Assembly (NCBI RefSeq): GCF_027923465.1
Contig: NZ_BRLB01000024.1
Location: 1-64,000, forward strand
Direction of reading: 5' to 3'
DNA: 64,000 bases
DNA from: Vallitalea longa
Lineage (GTDB): Bacteria; Bacillota; Clostridia; Lachnospirales; Vallitaleaceae
The notes under the pieces are model-generated. The model had not been told where the DNA came from. It made no database searches and worked only from the letters and a program-made list of their open reading frames with translations. The position numbers and the translations under genes are program-made. Every line of letters begins with the position of its first letter. Within the stretch, counting starts at the first letter, position 1. This document shows positions 26,620-35,104 of this stretch, one piece after another.

Positions 26620-28020
26620 ATGATAGATTTAGTTCCCAATTTAGATATTGATTCAAACAGACCATTGTATGTACAGTTATATGAATATATCAGGGATGAA
26701 ATACTTAATGAACGAATTGCTAAAAATGAAAAGCTTCCATCTATAAGGCAATTAGCAAATAGTCTTGATATAAGTAAAACTACTATAGAAAACGCATATC
26801 AGCAATTATCGGTAGAAGGGTATCTATATAGTTTGCCTCAAAAAGGATACTATGCAAGTTCTTTTGATAAGACTTTTGTTACAAGTAAAAAGGATACATA
26901 TGAATCAGTGAGAGAACAAAGAGTTAAAAAAATGATTAAATATGATTTTAAAAATGAATATGTGGAAGAAAATAACTTCGATTTTAATTTATGGAGAAAA
27001 TATATGAACAGAGTACTTAGTTATGATTACAAAAAATTGTATACAGTAACTGATGTGCAAGGGGAGTTAGAATTAAGAGATGAGATTGTTAAATATGTCA
27101 GGAGATCAAGAGGGGTATCTGCTAATACCAATAGAGTGATTATTGGTGGTGGTGTACAGTATTTACTTAATATTCTTAGCACGTTAATGAAAAAAATTAA
27201 TATTAATGAATGTGCTTTTGAAGACCCTGGATTTAATAGAGCCAAAAATATTTTTATGCATAATAGTTTTAATATAATTCCTATACCAGTAAGAGAAGAT
27301 GGAATTGATCTGAATGTTTTAAAAAAATCTAATACAAAATTATGTTACGTCAGCCCATCTCATCAATTTCCTACTGGTACTGTTATGAGTGTAGATCAGA
27401 GGATTAAACTTCTAAAATGGGCGAGCGAAAATAAAGGTTATATCATTGAAGACGATTATAATAGTGAGTTGCGTTATTCGGGTAAACCTATTCCTTCTAT
27501 GCAGAGTTTCGATAAAAATGAAAATGTCATTTACTTAGGTTCATTTTCTACAATATTGGTACCTTCAATAAGAATAAGTTACATGATTTTACCTGATAAG
27601 TTAATTAACCTTTATAATGAAAGCAAAAACAGATATATACAGACAACATCTAAAACAGAGCAATTAGCTTTAGCGTCATTTATGAAAGAAGGCATGTTTG
27701 AAAAACATATAAGAAAGCTCAAAAAAAATTATGCCAAAAAAAATCAACTATTAATTCAAGCTATAAAGAATTACATGGGAGATAAAGTAGATATCGGTGG
27801 AATTGACTCAGGTCTTCATATGGTGCTTAACATAAATACTGATTTATCAGAGAAACAAATAATAGAAAAAGCATTGCACAATGAAATATTGCTATCTGGT
27901 ATTGCAGAATATACAATTGTAAAAAGATGTAAAGACAAACCTATTATTATTTTATCATATAGAGGAATCGATTATGATAATATTGAAAAAGCTGTAAATC
28001 TGCTTAGTAAAATTGTTTAA
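26620..28020 (+). CDS. MocR-type GntR regulator with aminotransferase domain lacking the PLP lysine
   Basis: A 466-residue regulator with an N-terminal GntR winged helix (about 10-78; LPSIRQLANSLDISKTTIENAYQQL) and a C-terminal fold-type-I aminotransferase domain (about 110-465) that normally senses PLP. Family motifs EDPGFNRA, VSPSHQFPTG and IIEDDYNSELRYSG are intact. In the motif usually read as GTFSK.L.PGLR, here GSFST ILVPSIR, the Schiff-base Lys is Thr311 (codon ACA at 27550). It therefore cannot form the internal aldimine and may bind a ligand non-covalently. It probably controls the divergent ECF gene. Confidence 0.88.
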   Translation: MIDLVPNLDIDSNRPLYVQLYEYIRDEILNERIAKNEKLPSIRQLANSLDISKTTIENAYQQLSVEGYLYSLPQKGYYASSFDKTFVTSKKDTYESVREQRVKKMIKYDFKNEYVEENNFDFNLWRKYMNRVLSYDYKKLYTVTDVQGELELRDEIVKYVRRSRGVSANTNRVIIGGGVQYLLNILSTLMKKININECAFEDPGFNRAKNIFMHNSFNIIPIPVREDGIDLNVLKKSNTKLCYVSPSHQFPTGTVMSVDQRIKLLKWASENKGYIIEDDYNSELRYSGKPIPSMQSFDKNENVIYLGSFSTILVPSIRISYMILPDKLINLYNESKNRYIQTTSKTEQLALASFMKEGMFEKHIRKLKKNYAKKNQLLIQAIKNYMGDKVDIGGIDSGLHMVLNINTDLSEKQIIEKALHNEILLSGIAEYTIVKRCKDKPIIILSYRGIDYDNIEKAVNLLSKIV

Positions 28021-28125
28021 ATCAAATAAATTTATAATAAAAATAAGCTATCTGTGATATACTATAAGTATGTGAGTATTAATAGTAGTTATTATATTTT
28101 TTGAATCAAACAGGAGCTGATTGAT

Positions 28126-28623
28126 GTGAAAAAAAGAGCACTACTTGTCAATGATTCTAGATTTGAAAGTCTTATAATGAAAGATATGTTGAATAATCTA
28201 GGTTATGATGTTGAACTTGCTGATGAGTTTGATGCGTTGTACGAAGCTGAACAGTTTGAACCTAATATTGTTATAGTCAATTATATTATGAGGAAAACAA
28301 AGGGTGATAAGTTAATTAAAGATATAAAAGATAGTTTGCCAGAAAGCAAATGTCTACTATCTTCAAGTAATTCTATTAGATACGAAAAAATAGAAGATAG
28401 TGTAGATGGTATTTTGCATACACCATTATCAATGTTTACATTGAAAGATAGTCTGAAAAGAATAGGGGAAACAGAAGATATTATCCGTTTTATGGGAAAA
28501 GAAGATAAAGCCAGTACAAATCTAAATTATTGTCCTTATTGTGCGAGTAATTTAAGTGAATTTGATAAAGGTATAATCTTTTGCCCATACTGCGGTCATA
28601 CCATAAAACAAAAAGCAAAATGA
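28126..28623 (+). CDS. Degenerate receiver domain fused to a C-terminal zinc ribbon
   Basis: A 165-residue protein starting at GTG 28126 after CAGGAGCT. Residues 1-117 form a CheY-like receiver: acidic pocket ND at 9-10, but the phospho-acceptor position is Asn52 (VIVNYIM) and the conserved Lys before Pro is Thr (LHTPL). A zinc ribbon follows (CPYC…CPYCG, about 138-160). It likely works without Asp phosphorylation, as a protein- or nucleic-acid-binding switch. Its stop codon overlaps a REP-like repeat. No kinase is adjacent. Confidence 0.8.
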   Translation: MKKRALLVNDSRFESLIMKDMLNNLGYDVELADEFDALYEAEQFEPNIVIVNYIMRKTKGDKLIKDIKDSLPESKCLLSSSNSIRYEKIEDSVDGILHTPLSMFTLKDSLKRIGETEDIIRFMGKEDKASTNLNYCPYCASNLSEFDKGIIFCPYCGHTIKQKAK

Positions 28624-28775
28624 ATCAATGGGGACGGACCTTTTTGATTCATTTTTTTACGATTGACAATATTTTTGAAGGTTATTTAATTAATAAATTA
28701 GGATGAGCCATTTGAAAAAGGTAACTAAATATTTATTATAAATTTGAATCAAAAAGGTCCGTCCCCAATGATTCA
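28621..28775. repeat. REPIN-like pair of inverted 31-bp repeats
   Basis: A 31-bp unit (28621-28651) recurs in inverted orientation at 28745-28775 with one mismatch, separated by 93 bp. Each unit ends in TGAATCA…TGATTCA arms around a GGGGACGGACC core. The core resembles the REP-like motif spread by RAYT (Y1 transposase) elements in many genomes. No transposase is present here. The left unit overlaps the stop codon of the preceding gene, and the right unit ends 10 bases before the T-box promoter. The pair could fold into a long stem and act as a terminator. Confidence 0.75.
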
Positions 28776-28785
28776 CAAATGGGGG

Positions 28786-28814
28786 TTGACAATATGGATT
28801 TATTGCTATATAAT
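28786..28814 (+). promoter_or_regulatory. Consensus promoter of the trp T-box leader
   Basis: TTGACA (28786-28791), exactly 17 bases, TATAAT (28809-28814). It is a near-perfect sigma-A promoter, expected for a gene controlled by transcription attenuation. Confidence 0.85.
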
Positions 28815-29048
28815 TAATACTAATTTAATAATAAAATTCGATGATTGAAAGTAGTAGGAATTGTTTGTAATTATAGAGAATCGGGGATGGTGGAATCCTG
28901 ATATTAACAATGATTCTGAATGGATTCATGAGAAGTATGGTGAACGTTTGTTGCAAGTAGCTAATACCGTTTTTCCTACGTTATAAGGATAGGATATGTT
29001 AGTATCTGAAAAAGTTAAGCACATAATAGGTGGCATAGCGAAATGTAA

Positions 29049-29077
29049 CTTCGTCCTAATAAAGACGGGGATTTTTT
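29049..29077 (+). terminator. First (weak) T-box terminator
   Basis: A stem of 49-55 with 64-70 (29049-29070) containing two G-U wobbles, then TTTTTT. It lies after the first, degenerate T-box sequence. Confidence 0.5.
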
Positions 29078-29153
29078 GTTTTTTAGGAACATTTTTTGAG
29101 TATAGCTACAAAACCTATTAATATGTGTTTGAAGTTGGGTGGTACCGCGAGTA

Positions 29154-29188
29154 ACACTTCGTCCCAATAATGGATGAAGTGTTTTTTT
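29154..29188 (+). terminator. Second (strong) T-box terminator
   Basis: ACACTTCGTCC pairs with GGATGAAGTGT (11 bp), followed by TTTTTTT. The competing antiterminator uses GAAGT (29131-29135) with ACTTC (29156-29160). Confidence 0.9.
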
Positions 29189-29271
29189 ATTGCCTTTTTA
29201 GATACATCTCATCGAATAAAAGTTAGATGCATTATATTAAATTCAAAAATTATTAGAAGGGATGATGAATT

Positions 29272-30462
29272 ATGAAACATCAATTTGGAAAATTTGGAGG
29301 ACAATATGTACCAGAACCAGTAATCAATGCTTTAAATGAATTGGAGACAGCTTTTAATGAAGCTATGAAAGATGAAGAATTCAAAAAAGAATATATGTAT
29401 TATATGAAAGATTATGTTGGAAGAGAATCTCCATTATATTATGCAGAAAACATGACTAAAAAACTAGGTGGAGCTAAAATCTATCTGAAAAGAGAAGATC
29501 TTAATCATACAGGAGCACATAAGATAAATAATGCCATAGGACAGATATTGCTTGCCAAAAGAATGGGTAAGAAAAAAATAATTGCTGAAACTGGAGCAGG
29601 ACAACATGGAGTTGCAACAGCTACAGCAGCAGCTATGTTCAATATGGAATGCGAAATCTTCATGGGAGAAGAAGATACTAGGAGACAGAAACTTAATGTA
29701 TTCCGAATGCAATTATTAGGTGCAAAAGTCACACCAGTCACAAGAGGTACAAGAACTCTAAGTGATGCGGTTGATGAGGCAATTGAAAAATGGGTTGAAA
29801 GAATAGAAGATACTTTTTATTTATTAGGTTCAGCAGTCGGACCACACCCATATCCAACTATGGTTCGTGAATTTCAAAAAATAATAGGCGAAGAAGCATT
29901 AAGACAGATTAAAGAAAAAGAAGGACGACTTCCTGATTATTGTATTGCTTGTATAGGAGGAGGAAGTAATGCAATAGGTTTATTCCATGAGTTCAATCAA
30001 TATGAAGAAGTTAATCTTATAGGTGTTGAAGCTGCTGGAAAAGGGATTGATACAAATTATCATGCTGCGACTATGGCTCTTGGAAAAGAAGGGGTTGCTC
30101 ATGGTATGAATACTCTTTATATTCAAGATGAGCAAGGTAATATGTGTCCAGTTTATTCTATATCAGCAGGACTTGATTATCCAGGAGTCGGACCTGAACA
30201 TGCTTATCTAAAAGAAACAGGTAGAGCTAAATATGTATCTATCACAGATGATGAAGCAGTCAATGCATTTTTATATCTATCTCAAACAGAAGGAATAATA
30301 CCTGCTATTGAGAGTTCACATGCACTTGCATACACTATGAAATTTGCACCGACTCTTGATGACGATAAAATTATTATAGTGAATTTGTCAGGTAGAGGAG
30401 ATAAGGACGTTGAAGCAATAGAAGATTATTTGAAAGCAAATAACAAGCCAATCAATCTATAA
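29272..30462 (+). CDS. trpB: Tryptophan synthase beta chain
   Basis: A PLP enzyme of 396 residues that joins indole and L-serine to tryptophan. The PLP-lysine motif [13 protein letters not shown], the [17 protein letters not shown] helix, the phosphate loop GGGSNAIG and the C-terminal NLSGRGDKD are all present. The start [13 protein letters not shown] is typical TrpB1, the form that normally pairs with TrpA. No trpA or other trp gene is near. The gene is followed 31 bases later by trpS, under a Trp T-box. This pairing suggests salvage of indole, or a TrpA encoded elsewhere. Confidence 0.97.
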   Translation: MKHQFGKFGGQYVPEPVINALNELETAFNEAMKDEEFKKEYMYYMKDYVGRESPLYYAENMTKKLGGAKIYLKREDLNHTGAHKINNAIGQILLAKRMGKKKIIAETGAGQHGVATATAAAMFNMECEIFMGEEDTRRQKLNVFRMQLLGAKVTPVTRGTRTLSDAVDEAIEKWVERIEDTFYLLGSAVGPHPYPTMVREFQKIIGEEALRQIKEKEGRLPDYCIACIGGGSNAIGLFHEFNQYEEVNLIGVEAAGKGIDTNYHAATMALGKEGVAHGMNTLYIQDEQGNMCPVYSISAGLDYPGVGPEHAYLKETGRAKYVSITDDEAVNAFLYLSQTEGIIPAIESSHALAYTMKFAPTLDDDKIIIVNLSGRGDKDVEAIEDYLKANNKPINL

Positions 30463-30493
30463 ATTATATGTTTTAAAAAGGTGGGAAATTATT

Positions 30494-31489
30494 ATGGATA
30501 TTATTCTAACAGGAGACAGACCCACAGGTAAACTTCACATAGGACATTATGTTGGATCATTAAAGACAAGAGTCTCCATACAAGGGAAATATGATAAAAG
30601 TTTTATTATGATAGCAGATACACAAGCATTATCAGATAATGCACTTAATCCGGGAAAAGTAAGAGATAATGTTATAGAAGTAATGCTAGATTATCTATCT
30701 ATTGGTTTGAAACCAGAATTAAATACTTTTTTCATACAATCTCTAGTACCAGAATTAGCAGAGCTTACTATGTATTATATGAATTTCGTTAATCTTGGAA
30801 GGTTATCAAGGAATCCAACGGTAAAAGCGGAAATGAAGCAAAAAGGATACAATGATAAGATTCCCGTTGGATTTTTATGTTATCCGATTAGTCAGGCAGC
30901 GGATATAACCGCTTTCAAAGCTAATTTAATCCCAGTTGGGGATGATCAGCTTCCAATGATTGAACAGACGAATGAAATAGTAAGGCGAATAAACAATCAT
31001 TTTAATAAAGATATCCTAAAAGAATGCAAACCATTACTTTCAGGTGTTCAAAGATTACCAGGAATTGATGGAAGAGCTAAGATGAGTAAATCTCTTAATA
31101 ACGCAATATATCTTAGTGATAGCAGAGAATGTATAATAAAAAAAGTAATGAGTATGTATACTGATCCTAATCATATCAGAGTAGAAGATAAAGGTAATGT
31201 GGAAGGAAATGTCGTATTCAAATATTTAGATGCATTTGATACTAGAAAAGATGAGGTAGAGAAGCTGAAACAGCATTATGAAAAAGGCGGTTTAGGTGAT
31301 ATTACAATTAAGAAAAGATTAATTGAAGTCTTAGATGAAGAATTAAGTCCAATAAGATTAAGAAGAAAGCAATTAGAAAAGAATAAAGAAGAATTATTGA
31401 TTATGTTGAAAACAGGAAGTGAACATGCACGAAATATAGCAGCAGACACTTTAACCGAATTAAAAAAAGTATTCTGTCTGGATTATTGA
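30494..31489 (+). CDS. trpS: Tryptophanyl-tRNA synthetase
   Basis: A 331-residue class I synthetase that charges tRNA-Trp. HIGH-like motif GKLHIGHYVG near the N-terminus, KMSKS loop AKMSKSLNN (about residue 197) and DDQLPMIEQTNEIVRRIN are present. It shares the T-box leader with trpB, so charging capacity and local tryptophan synthesis rise together when tRNA-Trp is uncharged. The gene follows AGGTGGG and ends before a strong hairpin. Confidence 0.96.
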   Translation: MDIILTGDRPTGKLHIGHYVGSLKTRVSIQGKYDKSFIMIADTQALSDNALNPGKVRDNVIEVMLDYLSIGLKPELNTFFIQSLVPELAELTMYYMNFVNLGRLSRNPTVKAEMKQKGYNDKIPVGFLCYPISQAADITAFKANLIPVGDDQLPMIEQTNEIVRRINNHFNKDILKECKPLLSGVQRLPGIDGRAKMSKSLNNAIYLSDSRECIIKKVMSMYTDPNHIRVEDKGNVEGNVVFKYLDAFDTRKDEVEKLKQHYEKGGLGDITIKKRLIEVLDEELSPIRLRRKQLEKNKEELLIMLKTGSEHARNIAADTLTELKKVFCLDY

Positions 31490-31524
31490 TAATAATAATT
31501 AAATAATAATAAGTATTTAATACA

Positions 31525-31565
31525 TTATGCCTAGATGTCTTGTAAAATCTAGGCATAAACTTTAT
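31525..31565 (+). terminator. Terminator of the trpB-trpS unit
   Basis: A perfect 12-bp stem, TTATGCCTAGAT (31525-31536) with ATCTAGGCATAA (31547-31558), and a short ACTTTAT tail. Confidence 0.7.
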
Positions 31566-31600
31566 AATGATATTATTATGTTGTTATAGGGAGAATGTCT

Positions 31601-33103
31601 ATGGAATGGTGTAAAATTATGATTGTAGATGATGAATACCTATTAAGGCAAGGTATCATACATATGCTAGAATGGGAAAAGTATGGGTTTAAAGTTGTGG
31701 GGGAAGCAACTAATGCTACACAAACATTAGAACTGATAGAAAAAATACATCCACATATAATTCTATGTGATATAGTTATGCCTAATATTGATGGTATAGA
31801 GCTGTCTAAGATTATTAAGAAACGTTATCCTAATATTGAAATTGTTATATTAAGCGGTTATGATAACTTTGAGTATGTTAAAACTGCATTTAAACATGGG
31901 GTTGCAGATTATGTTTTGAAACCAACTTTAACAGCAAATCAATTATTAGATATATTGATACCACTACAGAAAAAGTTTGTTAAACCTGTTTGTCCTGTTG
32001 AAGAAAAAAACAGTATGGATGAACAACTTCTTAAAATGTTGGAAGATAAGGTAATAGATGAACATATATTGAATGATTGTTTCAATAAATCAGAGTTCAC
32101 TATAATAGGATATCAGCAATTAAAGAGTGATTCAGTTGATAATAATCTAGTTAATGATAAGATAAAACAAATCTTCTCAAATTTTTTTTGTATATACATA
32201 GGTAAATCACAAGATATACATATTTTTATAATTAATCATGATAAAGAAGATATAAATGAAATCAATGACAAATGGGATTTATTGACTAACAGCTTGAAAC
32301 CCGAGATAATAACAGTTTTTTTAATGAAGATAGAAGAAATAGGTTCTTATGCTAGTTTACTGATAGCTTATGATGAAATTAAGAATTTATCACAATATCA
32401 TTTTTATGGTTATGAACAGTCACATATCAGTATTTCATTTAAAACATATAAAACAAGAAATAAAATAAAGTTTGATACTAAACAATTTATGCAATTGGCT
32501 TCTTCCGAACCAGTTAATGCTCTTGAATATCTAGAAGATTATCTAGAAAAATTGACGTTTCAAAATGGATTAAAAGGTAGTGAAATAAAAGCTATAGTAC
32601 AAAATGTAATATATAATCTTTTTAACATTATCTTAATCAACGAAGAGAAATATGAAGAAGTAAATACTAAAAAAATAATTTTTTTCAATAATATATCTAA
32701 CGCTACAACTCTAGAAGACATAATAGAATATTTCAATGACATTAAAAAATATATTGAATCATTAATTGAAGTAGGAACAACAGATAAAATGATGAAACAG
32801 ATTCTGGATTATATTAATATTAATTATGAGAAACAAATTAATCTACAAGAAATTGCTAATGAATTTCATATAAGTTATTCATATCTGTCAGCCTATTTCA
32901 ATAATAATTATAAAGAAAGCTTCAATGATTACCTTAATAGAGTGAGAATACAAAAAGCTAAAGAATTCCTTGTAAACCCTTCTATTCAGATATCCTATGT
33001 AAGTGAATTAGTTGGATATTCTTCCCCTAATTACTTTACTAAAGTTTTCAAGAAATTAACAGGTTATACACCTACGACATATAGAAGGATGTATATGAAA
33101 TGA
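31601..33103 (+). CDS. YesN-type response regulator with AraC DNA-binding domain
   Basis: A 500-residue regulator. The N-terminal receiver (1-120) has acidic DDE at the start, phospho-acceptor Asp in LCDIVMPN, and Lys in YVLKPT. The C-terminal 100 residues form an AraC double helix-turn-helix (QEIANEFHISYSYLSAYFNNNYKESFNDYLNRVRI…GYSSPNYFTKVFKKLTGYTPTTYRR). ATG 31601 is chosen because ATAGGGA is 8 bases upstream; the earlier ATG 31595 is too close. Its stop overlaps the start of the sensor kinase by 4 bases. It likely controls the downstream mgl sugar importer. Confidence 0.92.
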   Translation: MEWCKIMIVDDEYLLRQGIIHMLEWEKYGFKVVGEATNATQTLELIEKIHPHIILCDIVMPNIDGIELSKIIKKRYPNIEIVILSGYDNFEYVKTAFKHGVADYVLKPTLTANQLLDILIPLQKKFVKPVCPVEEKNSMDEQLLKMLEDKVIDEHILNDCFNKSEFTIIGYQQLKSDSVDNNLVNDKIKQIFSNFFCIYIGKSQDIHIFIINHDKEDINEINDKWDLLTNSLKPEIITVFLMKIEEIGSYASLLIAYDEIKNLSQYHFYGYEQSHISISFKTYKTRNKIKFDTKQFMQLASSEPVNALEYLEDYLEKLTFQNGLKGSEIKAIVQNVIYNLFNIILINEEKYEEVNTKKIIFFNNISNATTLEDIIEYFNDIKKYIESLIEVGTTDKMMKQILDYININYEKQINLQEIANEFHISYSYLSAYFNNNYKESFNDYLNRVRIQKAKEFLVNPSIQISYVSELVGYSSPNYFTKVFKKLTGYTPTTYRRMYMK

Positions 33104-34857
33104 AGCTAAAGAGAAAAATAGGTGATACATTTAAGCTGACTTTATTTACTAAGATTGTATTCGTAACTTTATGTAGTCTAATAATATCTACTATTTTGGT
33201 AGCTACAGTAACAATAAGTACAGGAGAAAAATTATACATCAATACATATAATACATCTAATCAAAAAATAGGAGATAGGATAGTTGATGAACTTGAAAAT
33301 CTTAATTATAGAGCATACAATTTAATGGAAGAATATAGCCAGAACAATAACTTGAAGGTGTATTGTACTGAGCATTTACCTTCCTCAGAAATTTTTTATA
33401 AAAAATATAGTTTACAGAATGAACTTCAAAGGATTAATTACAATTATGGAATGACCATGTTCAATATTTTTGTCATAGGAAATAATTTTAACTACTATAC
33501 AGATAATTATATAGGGGTTACTTCAAAAACAAAAGAAAAAATAATGTCAATGGATTTCTATCAATTATATAAAAAAAATCCATCCAATACTTATCACTAT
33601 ATTTCTAGTGGATTTAATGGATATGCTTCATCTGAACCATCTATTGTAATTACCAAGGGGTTGGTAGATCCCATAGACAATACTTTTTTTGGAGATATGT
33701 TCATTAGTATTACAGAAGAAAATTATAGCACATTATATAAAAAATATATGGTAAGGGGTAACGATGTAATAATATTAAGTAAAACGGGACGAGTTTTATC
33801 AGGTAGCATGAAAAATTACATTGGCAAAGATTGTGATGATATACTTTTAATGGTTAAAGAGTCAATTAAAAGCTCTAAATATGTACGAACTCAATTTAAC
33901 GAAAAACCTTATCTACTGACAGCTAGATACTTACAGGATATGGACTTTTATCTAGTCATATTAAGTGATACGAGTATTGTATCAAAAGTCTATCTAGAAT
34001 CAACACATCGTATTATACTTTTGGCAATAATTATTGCACTACTTACTTGTTTTATAATACTCATAATAACTAAGAGAACTACTAGTAAGTTAACTAAATT
34101 GGTTGATACAATGGAAGTAGCAACAGAATCTAATTTTAAGCAACAAGTTCCAATAGATGGAGGATATGAAGTTAGAAGGTTAAGTACTGCTTACAATCAG
34201 ATGGTTTTGGAGCTTCAATCCTATATTGATAAATTGATGAAAGAACAGGAGCAACGAAGAGTTGCAGAATTATCTGCCCTACAGATGCAGATAAATCCCC
34301 ATTTCATGTATAATACTCTGGCATCAATTAAATATCTGGCATGGCAGGGAGATAATAATAAAGTAGATGAAATGATAAATGCTTTTATTGCTCTATTACA
34401 AAATACAATATCCAAGACAGATGAAATGGTAACGGTTCAAGATGAAATAAATAATCTTAAGAATTATGCCAAAATAAATAGTATGCGTTATGGAGAAAGG
34501 ATACAGGTATCTTATTACATAGACGAAAAAGCATTAGAGGTATTGATACCTAAACTATTGCTACAGCCACTAGTAGAGAATGCATTCTTTCATGCATTTT
34601 CAAATAAACAAAAAGGTGAAATTAAGATATTTATTTCTTTATTCAATGATATATTAACATGTGAGATTATTGACAACGGTGATGGTATAAATAAAATATC
34701 TAGTGAAAAGACTAATTTTAAAACATATTGTAAAAGTATAGGACTAGATAATACAAGACAAAGATTAAAACTAGTGTATGATGATAAAGCAAAATTATAT
34801 GTGCAAAGTACACCTAATATTGGAACATCAGTTAAAATAGTAATAGCTGTCAAATAA
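33100..34857 (+). CDS. YesM-type sensor histidine kinase
   Basis: A 585-residue kinase with an N-terminal membrane helix (about 14-36), an extracellular sensing domain (about 37-297, Cache-like), a second helix (about 300-322) and a HAMP region. A His_kinase domain carries the phospho-acceptor in QMQINPHFMYNTLASIKYLAW, and a HATPase ends LDNTRQRLKLVYDDKAKLYVQSTPNIGTSVKI. The N-box PKLLLQPLVENAF is intact. It pairs with the overlapping YesN regulator. In this family the sensor often detects a sugar, sometimes through a binding protein, so the next gene (mglB) may be a partner. Confidence 0.93.
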   Translation: MKLKRKIGDTFKLTLFTKIVFVTLCSLIISTILVATVTISTGEKLYINTYNTSNQKIGDRIVDELENLNYRAYNLMEEYSQNNNLKVYCTEHLPSSEIFYKKYSLQNELQRINYNYGMTMFNIFVIGNNFNYYTDNYIGVTSKTKEKIMSMDFYQLYKKNPSNTYHYISSGFNGYASSEPSIVITKGLVDPIDNTFFGDMFISITEENYSTLYKKYMVRGNDVIILSKTGRVLSGSMKNYIGKDCDDILLMVKESIKSSKYVRTQFNEKPYLLTARYLQDMDFYLVILSDTSIVSKVYLESTHRIILLAIIIALLTCFIILIITKRTTSKLTKLVDTMEVATESNFKQQVPIDGGYEVRRLSTAYNQMVLELQSYIDKLMKEQEQRRVAELSALQMQINPHFMYNTLASIKYLAWQGDNNKVDEMINAFIALLQNTISKTDEMVTVQDEINNLKNYAKINSMRYGERIQVSYYIDEKALEVLIPKLLLQPLVENAFFHAFSNKQKGEIKIFISLFNDILTCEIIDNGDGINKISSEKTNFKTYCKSIGLDNTRQRLKLVYDDKAKLYVQSTPNIGTSVKIVIAVK

Positions 34858-34872
34858 ATGACAGCTTTTTTT
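34845..34872 (+). terminator. Terminator overlapping the end of the kinase gene
   Basis: AGCTGTCA (34845-34852) with TGACAGCT (34859-34866), then TTTTTT. The stem starts inside the last codons of the kinase gene, separating the two-component unit from mgl. Confidence 0.92.
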
Positions 34873-34935
34873 CTACTTTCAATTTTCTTGAAAATCTTTT
34901 ATGAGTCTTTGTTCTTAATCTATCAAACATAAATA

Positions 34936-35051
34936 TTTACTAATATTATAAAAATATTACTATAATAACCATTAAATTACAATAAAATAGTAAAAGATTA
35001 CTAAACTACAATAAAAAATTACTAAAACAGCTATAAAAAAGGTGGTAAAAT
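34936..35051 (+). promoter_or_regulatory. Array of five phased TTAC sites and the activator-type mgl promoter
   Basis: (A/T)TTAC(T/A)A occurs at 34936, 34956, 34976, 34997 and 35018, i.e. steps of 20, 20, 21 and 21 bases on the same strand. An extended -10 (TGgTAAAAT, 35043-35051) follows. A 17-base spacer puts the -35 at 35023-35028 (TAAAAC, poor), overlapped by the last site. This matches activation by an AraC-type protein bound to direct repeats 21 bp apart. The YesN-like regulator just upstream is the obvious candidate. Confidence 0.6.
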
Positions 35052-35104
35052 ACTAATTACAAAACAAATAATTTATTAGAAATTAACAATAAGGAGGAAG
35101 TTTT

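Larger units (their letters stand above)
28822..29190 (+). promoter_or_regulatory. Tryptophan T-box riboswitch with two T-box/terminator modules
   Basis: The leader has the Stem I AGAGA motif (28875-28879) and an apical GGGATGGTGG region. The specifier loop reads GAA-TGG-A, with Trp codon TGG at 28921-28923. A first T-box (AGGTGGCATAGCG, 29028-29040) is followed by a weak stem (29049-29070) with T6. A second, canonical T-box (GGGTGGTACCGCG, 29137-29149) is followed by a strong 11-bp terminator stem (29154-29182). Uncharged tRNA-Trp should stabilise the antiterminator and allow trpB-trpS expression. The second module has no Stem I of its own. Confidence 0.9.

Noticed and set aside
29078..29136. 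A complete second T-box riboswitch with its own Stem I
   Set aside because: Only about 60 bases separate the first terminator from the second T-box, too little for a Stem I.
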